Shown: positions 57,910-64,000 of the stretch, piece by piece | Layout of the letters: every line of letters starts with the position of its first letter | Position numbering within the stretch: the first letter of the stretch is position 1 | Source of the DNA: Saturnia japonica | Taxonomy: Eukaryota; Arthropoda; Insecta; Lepidoptera; Saturniidae | Assembly (NCBI GenBank): GCA_033032175.1 | Contig: CM065320.1 | Coordinates: forward strand, 11,055,413 to 11,119,412 | Length of the DNA: 64,000 bases | Reading direction: 5' to 3' | The notes under the pieces: generated by a model | What the model was told of the DNA's origin: nothing | Databases searched by the model: none | What the model saw: the letters and a program-made list of their open reading frames with translations, nothing else | Position numbers and translations under genes: made by a program

Positions 57910-58270
57910 GACAAATATTTCAAATACGAAAACAAAATATATATCGATATTAAAGTTCCAAAACTGGCATACCTACACTATTATCATATCGACCGCAAAC
58001 TAAATCGAGAACAGTTGAACGATACGCGTTCAAATGTGCAATGGTGAACATCCGACACATTCAAACCGAGAGGCCGGCCGACGCGGCTCCGGTGTCGGCC
58101 TTAATGCACACTGAATAAGTGATGTGCCCATTCTGCGAATAGCACTAACCACACGAGAACACACAGCAAAGCTACAACACTGCTACGCCATTCGGTTTGT
58201 TGAGTCTCGTTTATAAACTGAAAGCTACGAAAACTTATTTATCTCAAACGGGTGTATGTAACCATTTATT
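57910..58270. other. intergenic with a short GC-rich patch
   Basis: AGGCCGGCCGACGCGGCTCC and GGTGTCGGCC at about 58071-58100 form a small GC-rich imperfect inverted repeat. No gene is seen. Confidence 0.3.
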
Positions 58271-58274
58271 ACTC

Positions 58275-58920
58275 TGACTAGCTGTGCCCCACGGTTCCAC
58301 CCGTAAAATTAATTTTATCCGACAAACACTGCACTGCCACGCACCCGTATAGCTTCCAGCAAGTATAGATTATTTAAATTTTCCATTATCTTCTAAACTA
58401 TGCGTCCAAATAACAAGTTTTATAGGACAAAATTTGACTTCATAAAATTCTCTTTATGGTGAAATAACTTTTGTTTGTAAGGATTAATATGCCATGTATA
58501 AATATAAAATATCAAATTTCAATCTTCAACAAAAAAAATTTACAAAATAACTTATTGTGGCTTATGTACAAGAGATAAGCATATGCTATATCGGATTTTT
58601 TTTTAGTTTTACTAAGAGCCAAAAAATTTATAGAACATTTTATTTACGTTTCATTAACCATTACGCCAACACACGCAGACAAAGCTGTTCGGGAGTACTT
58701 CCACTTTCGACTTACATAACAAAAATCAATATTTAAAGCTAGCTGAGAGTTGTAGCCTAATGTTATATAGCCTATACTATTCTCCGTGAATCTGGCTATC
58801 ATATACAATTTTTTTTTCGGAGTGGTGGTTCCAGAGATTAGCGTGTTTAAACAAACAAATAACAAAACAAACTTTTCCGCTTTATTATAATATAATATAA
58901 GTATGTATAAGTATAGATTA
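58275..58920 (+). repeat. dispersed repeat family A, near-complete copy
   Basis: This is about 645 bp from ACTAGCTGTGCCCCACGGTT to CCAGAGATTAGCGTGTTTAA and a TATAATATAAGTATGTATAA tail. It overlaps both the 5'-type copies (55028) and the 3'-type copy (33060-33345), so it shows they are one family. Non-coding; mobilised, if at all, by another element. Confidence 0.8.
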
Positions 58921-59233
58921 CACTGGGGAGCAATTTGTACCCAATTTCTATTGCGTTTGATTTTTAAACTGTTTTAAAAGTTAAACAGATGATTTCAAAA
59001 TACTTTATTCAATTTAGGCCGTAAGAAGGTACTTATGAAAACACTACTACCCACAATCGATACCCTTAAAATATCCCAATCTTCGAGAAGAGCCGAAATG
59101 AAAATCGATAAGATTTATCTTGTTTTTTTTTTCAACTGTAAGTACAAATAATATTTACAGTTAATAATTATATTAATAATTTAGTAAACGCGCAGACAGG
59201 GTGTCACTTCTAGACATCACTATCATTCACATA

Positions 59234-59420
59234 ATGATCCACCCTATAGTAAAATCACTTTTTGAAAGTAAAATCGGCTTGACGTGTTTCTTGAACTCGC
59301 TTTCCGGCAACTCAGTAGTGTGCTTCGGAACTTTATTATAGAACCTAACACTTTTTCCTAAAAAGTGTTAGTTTTCCTCTACCACGGCAAGTTTTTTGAT
59401 GTGAAACATCTAATGGTGCG
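59234..59420 (-). pseudogene. LINE reverse transcriptase C-terminal fragment
   Basis: On the minus strand the frame up to TGA at 59234-59236 reads FLGKSVRFYNKVPKHTTELP, ESEFKKHVKPILLSKSDFTI, GWIIM-stop. The pattern of a VRFYN-VP, a LP--EFK--VK and a C-terminal FTI is the conserved tail of insect CR1/jockey-type pol proteins. A stop precedes HFLGKSV, so the fragment is dead. The rest of the element is absent. Confidence 0.8.
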
Positions 59421-59729
59421 TTTGCATGTAAGTAAAAGAGCACTGATGGGGCGTCGTTGCGTGCCATTGACCATCGTTGCGTCTGGTTGGCTCTTTCCGA
59501 CTTAGCGCATTCATTTCAACATTTATATTGAACTCTTCTCTTTCTACTACACACACTCACTTCACACACTTTACGGAGTGTATTAGCGCGGTTTCTTGGT
59601 GAGCTGGAGGGTACGATACCCGCCCAAGAGAGACTTGTCTGATAATCATTGTCTGTTCTTTACTACAAGCTATACATCGCTTAGCTTAGAATTTAAACTC
59701 TTTTATTTATAAAAAAATATATGTAATTG

Positions 59730-59865
59730 ATTTTTCGAAAACCACTTAAATATATAGAAGACATTTTTATATTCATATAACATTTTACTTTTCAAGTTTA
59801 CTTAGATAGATTTTTTTTTTCAAAACACTGGGCAAAGTTTGTTCGCCCAGATATTTATATTAAAT
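59730..59865 (+). repeat. dispersed repeat family C, copy 1
   Basis: CATTTTACTTTTCAAGTTTA, CTTAGATAGATTTTTTTTTT and the end GCAAAGTTTGTTCGCCCAG match copy 2 at 61785-61925. Confidence 0.6.
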
Positions 59866-60424
59866 CAATGGTCATTGTTTATCTCTTTTACAGGAGAAAA
59901 GAAAAACAAAAGAAGGTTGATAAAAAATGTACAAGCGCCAGGTAGGTATCTGGTTAAAGGATCTTTTAAATTTTTGGCACAAACGATTTGGCCAGTAAAG
60001 CATAATTTACGTTTAAACCCTTAATCAATCAATAAAATGCATAATCAAGAAGTTTTTATTTTTATAAATGCATATAAGAGTCAATAAATCTCACTGGATC
60101 AAAATGTCAAAAACTCTATACATTATATATTACCTTTTATTCTCTTAATAAGATTTTTCACCTGTAAATGATATCTTAAAGATTTTACAGACTAATTAGG
60201 GTGTAAACAACTATAAATAATGGCGTACCGAAGTAATAACAAATGATTTATATATCGATAATATTTTATTAACACTATAAACCATCTCAAGCGGGTTTAC
60301 ATTGAACATTTTATACTTCAGAACATTAAATACTCGGTCGGTCGGTTACTATAACAGAAACAATTTCTTTTTAGCAAATATAACAAATCTGGTTTATTTT
60401 AATTATACCTATATCGCGAATGTG

Positions 60425-60500
60425 CTTTACTGACATCGTATAGGTCGCAGATTCGATTCCGACGTAGCCGTGGTTTTGGCCAGGGGAGCCAAGGGAAAAC
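60425..60500 (+). repeat. B-box-like SINE scrap
   Basis: GGTCGCAGATTCGATTCCGA contains a tRNA-type B box (ATTCGATTCC). No A box is clear at the right distance. Confidence 0.25.
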
Positions 60501-60504
60501 ATGT

Positions 60505-61780
60505 TAATTATATTTTTTATATTGGATAGATACAATTATTTGCTCTTCCTTTCAGAAGCGCTTACTAAGAAGTGCTTACCTTGCGAAGGAAAGCGGCCAC
60601 CTCTCCTCTGCTTGGTCCTGGCTACGCCCATGTGTATAGTATAACTCGCGCCAAACTATGGTCAGTCTGAACACAGCGACAAGTACGAACTTGCGTATTT
60701 TAAACTCGAAATCTCGAATAAATAATACTTAGAACATCATAATATAATATTATAATCATAATTTATTATAATATGTAAATAAATAATAATAATTTACTCT
60801 ATATTTCATATATTTCTTAATCCTTTTATTTTATGATTTGTGTAAAATTTTATGCCATATTTAAGTAATTGTTTTTATTCTGCTGTTCTCATTACACCCA
60901 TACTACCCCTGATTTGCACTCTGTAACATATCCATCCAAAGGTTGCCTGGAAGAGATTAATTTCAGCAATAAGGTCTCCCTTTTGTACTTATCATATAAT
61001 TTTAATGTTCGATTGTATATGTAACTAACGGTGTGCAACAAAGATTAAATAAATAAATGTACCTAAATTTGTGTTCTCAGCGGTAATAAAGTTTGGCGCG
61101 AGATACACAATAAATACGCATTGCACATTACGAGTTATACTTTGAATAGTCTCACTTGATCTCATGCGTCACATAACTATCTTGACTACAATAAAACAAG
61201 AGATTTAGCTAACAACTTCAGAGTGTAGGCTTTTCTTTATAATGTGCACGCGCATCGTAAAATTTTACTCTTATCATTTTGTTTATAAAGCGCAAAGAAG
61301 AATAACTACAAAACAACAGAATAGTAATTGTCAGGGTTAACACCGTACAATAATTATCGTACATGTACGACAATAATATATAATAATACAATAATTCCAA
61401 GAATTCATAAAAAAAAGGTCGTACGGGAGGGAATACGGAGTTTTGTACACCGACGAGCTAAAAAAAGTCCTCCGTAGCGGAAGTCGGTAAAGCACGATAG
61501 TTTGCTCTGGTCCAACAAACGATAATTTTACGTTGCTGGTACGATAGCTAGCTCGCTTCACATTGTGAGCCCTGATCAGTTAATCTACTTTCAAATTTAA
61601 TTTCTGCATGTCTAGCGAAAAAGTTAAAGCCCGCCAATTTCTCAGTATTGTCCGTATCTATACATGCCCGTCATTATGCTCAGATTCGTGAATGTAAAAA
61701 AAACGATAGTGGGATTTAGAAGCATTTTTTTAATAATATCTTATTACATTAAGTGAGCAATTCTTGCATATATATATATA
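60505..61780. other. AT-rich intergenic, nothing recognised
   Basis: No supported exon or shared repeat was seen; a short AT dinucleotide run lies at about 61769-61782. Confidence 0.35.
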
Positions 61781-61784
61781 TGTT

Positions 61785-61925
61785 ATTGGTTTCTCGGAAA
61801 CGGTTCCAACGGTTTCGATGAAACTTTGCATTTAGATAACGTTTTACATTCCAAGTTTACCTAGATAGGTGTTTTTCTTTTTTTGTTTATAAGACACCGA
61901 GCACAGCTCGGTCGCCCATTTATTT
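61785..61925 (+). repeat. dispersed repeat family C, copy 2
   Basis: GGTTTCGATGAAACTTTGCA, CGTTTTACATTCCAAGTTTA, CCTAGATAGG and the end GAGCACAGCTCGGTCGCCCA place it with copy 1. The GAGC-A-GCTCGG end forms a small hairpin. Confidence 0.65.
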
Positions 61926-62356
61926 TTAATTAATTTCAATAACGAGTATCAAGTAACGCTTAAAAATATAAGTTATTTTAGTGAACTCAACGTATAAATA
62001 TTTTAGTAAAAGCTTCCATATGCTGAAATATATTTTATTAGCTTCTTACAAGCAAGGGTGTCTCCCGCGGTCGCCTCGTCGTCGCCAGCAGCATTTCTAC
62101 ATGCTCGGGCAGCTAAAATGAAATCATTATTTTAAGCTACACTTACATTAATAAAAAAAGATGTGCGCCATATACGATACAAATAAATTTTATAAAACTC
62201 GAATTTTTGCTATACTGTAAGTGTAGCAGAAGGGGGGCACAATATGTGTGCTAGGGACCTTATTTAAGTTGTTTATCGCGAATCAATCCCCCTCGTACAC
62301 TATTGCTGCGATACACAGTAAACAATGTAATAACAACCAAAAGAAAAAAGACTTAC

Positions 62357-62403
62357 CTCATCAGGAGCGGGTGGAGACCTTGACCTTGCCCCGTCGACAT
62401 GGA
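62357..62403 (-). CDS. possible small start-codon exon, family unknown
   Basis: A 47-nt block on the minus strand lies between the good acceptor CCTTACATTCTGCAG and the consensus donor ATGAG|GTAAGTC. It contains an ATG three bases in and reads MSTGQGQGLHPLLM plus two bases. It lies about 200 bp downstream (minus strand) of a GC-rich, promoter-like region. Later exons would lie further left, perhaps tens of kb away; none is identified. Spliced to LITAF-like exon 2 it would be out of frame, so it belongs to another gene if real. Exon 1 of that gene would be non-coding. Confidence 0.4.
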
Positions 62404-62569
62404 CTGCAGAATGTAAGGCATTTGTGTTTGTGGAGTGAACTTTATGTATATGTGTGTGGCAGCCTCAGATCTCATAGGACACTCACTCAAGCAATCAGTT
62501 CAGCAAAAACTCCTGGTACACCAACTCAAGTTATACAAAACAACATTTAACACCATGTATCAAAACACT

Positions 62570-62812
62570 TGGCGGACTATCACATAGCGCTTCTCCGAAC
62601 GTCAGTAATGACGTCGCGCATACAACAAAACAAAACGTGAGCTCACGGTATCAAAGCACAAAGCGGTCTGTTACGTGATGAGCAGAGCCGTCGGACGAAG
62701 CGTGGGGGTCGGGGTGACGCGGCGCCTGCACAGAACGATTGCCCACGCGCTTACAATTCGCCAAGCACAGCGATCGCGGCGTCGTACGACGCGACTATGA
62801 ACTTGTTCCAAA
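62570..62812 (-). promoter_or_regulatory. GC/CpG-rich promoter-like region
   Basis: This 240-bp island contrasts with its AT-rich surroundings. It includes TAATGACGTCGCGC (a TGACGTC CRE/ATF-like core, about 62606-62619), GTCGGGGTGACGCGGCGCC and GCGATCGCGGCGTCGTACG. On the minus strand a possible donor (GAATT|GTAAGC at about 62755) could end a non-coding first exon ahead of the exon at 62403-62357. Assignment as promoter is inference. Confidence 0.35.
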
Positions 62813-62814
62813 CC

Positions 62815-64000
62815 GTAAGAGTATTAAGATATAAGCAATTTAATTGTATTTAAACATCTCTAATATAATATATTCTAAACATGGTGGTTGTTTAAATAAT
62901 ATGCTTTCACGCAGAATCTTCTAATGCTAATATGGACATCCATCCATATTGACGTACATTTCTGGTGTGACCGTAAATCTCAACAAAAAAATAAATGTGA
63001 ATGAGGGACCAAGTTCAGTAGTAACAACGGTGGTCGTTCTCACCGATAAAAGAGCTAAAATCTAACGGGCGCTAAGTTCCATTGCAGTTTGTTTAAATAT
63101 AGCTGTAAGAATGTTCGTTTCTTAATTCATTAAGAAAGCAATTTGTTACTTTCTTTGACATGAGATTTCTAACTTAGTAAGTTTTAACTGTCAAAATTTC
63201 AAGTGTGTAGTTCGAATAGGTTTTTACTTTGCTGGTGTTAAAAGTATCTCGAAATATATACACTGGCCGATGTCCCATGTTCTGAACTTGGCTGACTTAG
63301 GTACTGTCGTGTGTTTAGATATATGTCCCATAATGTAAACTTTATGTTAGGTAGATTAAGCTTTACCAGATTTTTTGTGTCGTTTTCTATGTCCTTTTCT
63401 TCTTTTCTAGTTAATTGAATAAAATAGAAGAGAATTTAATCACTTTTACAAATAGAATAATATATATCATATGTTATAAATAGTTTTTATAAATTTTAGA
63501 CGAAAAGTGTGCATATTTCATAGCAGCCTTGATAATCGTGGAAGGATAAACATACGTATTTTTATATTATGAAATAGCAAACAGGCGTGCAGTCCACCAA
63601 TTGTAAAGTGTTTAGATATGTACGACTAACCTCAAAAAGACCGCAGTTCTGAGTCCAGTTATAATAGATCGCTACTTCTGAGGACTTACAATAATTTGTG
63701 TGTCAGTATGTGTTGCCAACCACACTTTTCGGACTGAAATACAGCGGATACAGTATACAGCAAGTACAGTGAAATACAGTGCGAACACGAATGCGTTAAC
63801 ATGGCACAGATTTCAAATAATTAATAAGCGATAACTCACAACAAAAGCATATTTATTACCGACAATTATCTTTTAAAATGTGTTGTACCAAAGAGCAAAC
63901 ACAACACAGCTAATACTTTAAATACATCTTTCTATACTTTACCGATCAAGTTTCTTTTCTTTCATAAAGTTCGATCAAGTTCTTACATAAACTTAATTTG
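62815..64000. other. AT-rich flank, nothing recognised
   Basis: There are no supported exons or repeats. A tandem-like ATACAG run (about 63739-63778: ATACAGCGG, ATACAGTATACAGC, ATACAGTG) is the only visible structure. Confidence 0.35.

Noticed and set aside
15778..62403. Exon at 62357-62403 as a 5' exon of the LITAF-like gene
   Set aside because: Its ATG would read out of frame into LITAF-like exon 2, whereas the exon at 15778-15784 joins in frame.
62248..62550. 100-codon plus-strand protein
   Set aside because: No motif; it crosses the minus-strand exon candidate with ideal splice sites and has low-complexity composition.

Overview
The window looks like nuclear DNA of a moth or butterfly (Lepidoptera). 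It is strongly AT-rich, carries a short run of the insect telomere repeat (TTAGG/GGTTA), holds R1-clade LINEs of the kind known from Lepidoptera, and is littered with short dispersed repeat families that recur two to six times inside these 64 kb. There are no bacterial-style operons, rRNA genes, convincing tRNA genes or CRISPR arrays. Host exons were found by reading frame, splice sites and protein motifs; none could be checked by a database search.

Left part (0-16 kb): an inverted-repeat structure (171-552), a dead mariner transposase on the minus strand (1547-2566), and a dispersed repeat (3180-3724). The one host gene I am confident of is a minus-strand LITAF-domain gene. Its exons are 15784-15778, 14313-14034 and 4508-4406, and they join in frame to a 129-residue protein with the complete CxxC...HxCxxC zinc motif. 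About 8 kb of its 9.5-kb second intron is two R1-clade non-LTR retrotransposons in direct tandem on the plus strand. One is 5'-truncated (4776-6907) and one is nearly full length (6918-12780). Both sit at exactly the same target, AGAACTATAACTTC, immediately beside a GGTTA repeat. The long copy has a UAAUG stop-start junction between its two ORFs, one 1-nt frameshift in ORF1 and one nonsense codon in ORF2.

Middle part (16-36 kb): dispersed repeats, a GC-rich hairpin element (16829-17010), an RTE-clade LINE 3' end (19719-20000), a terminal-inverted-repeat element (21718-22361), and an eight-unit 116-bp tandem array (34179-35089) that grew out of a dispersed repeat. Two unrecognised but exon-like minus-strand pieces lie here: a possible two-exon gene end at 18006-18427 and a possible first coding exon at 32319-32363. 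Their reading phases are compatible.

Right part (36-64 kb): almost a gene desert, AT-rich, with more copies of the same repeats, two GC-rich islands (about 43.15 and 46.85 kb), a LINE reverse-transcriptase tail (59234-59420), and near the right edge a GC-rich promoter-like region followed on the minus strand by a possible small start-codon exon (62357-62403).

The most novel element is the R1-clade pair. It looks like a site-specific family whose target is a short non-rDNA sequence abutting telomere-type repeats, with a conserved two-tier hairpin at the start of its 3' UTR.
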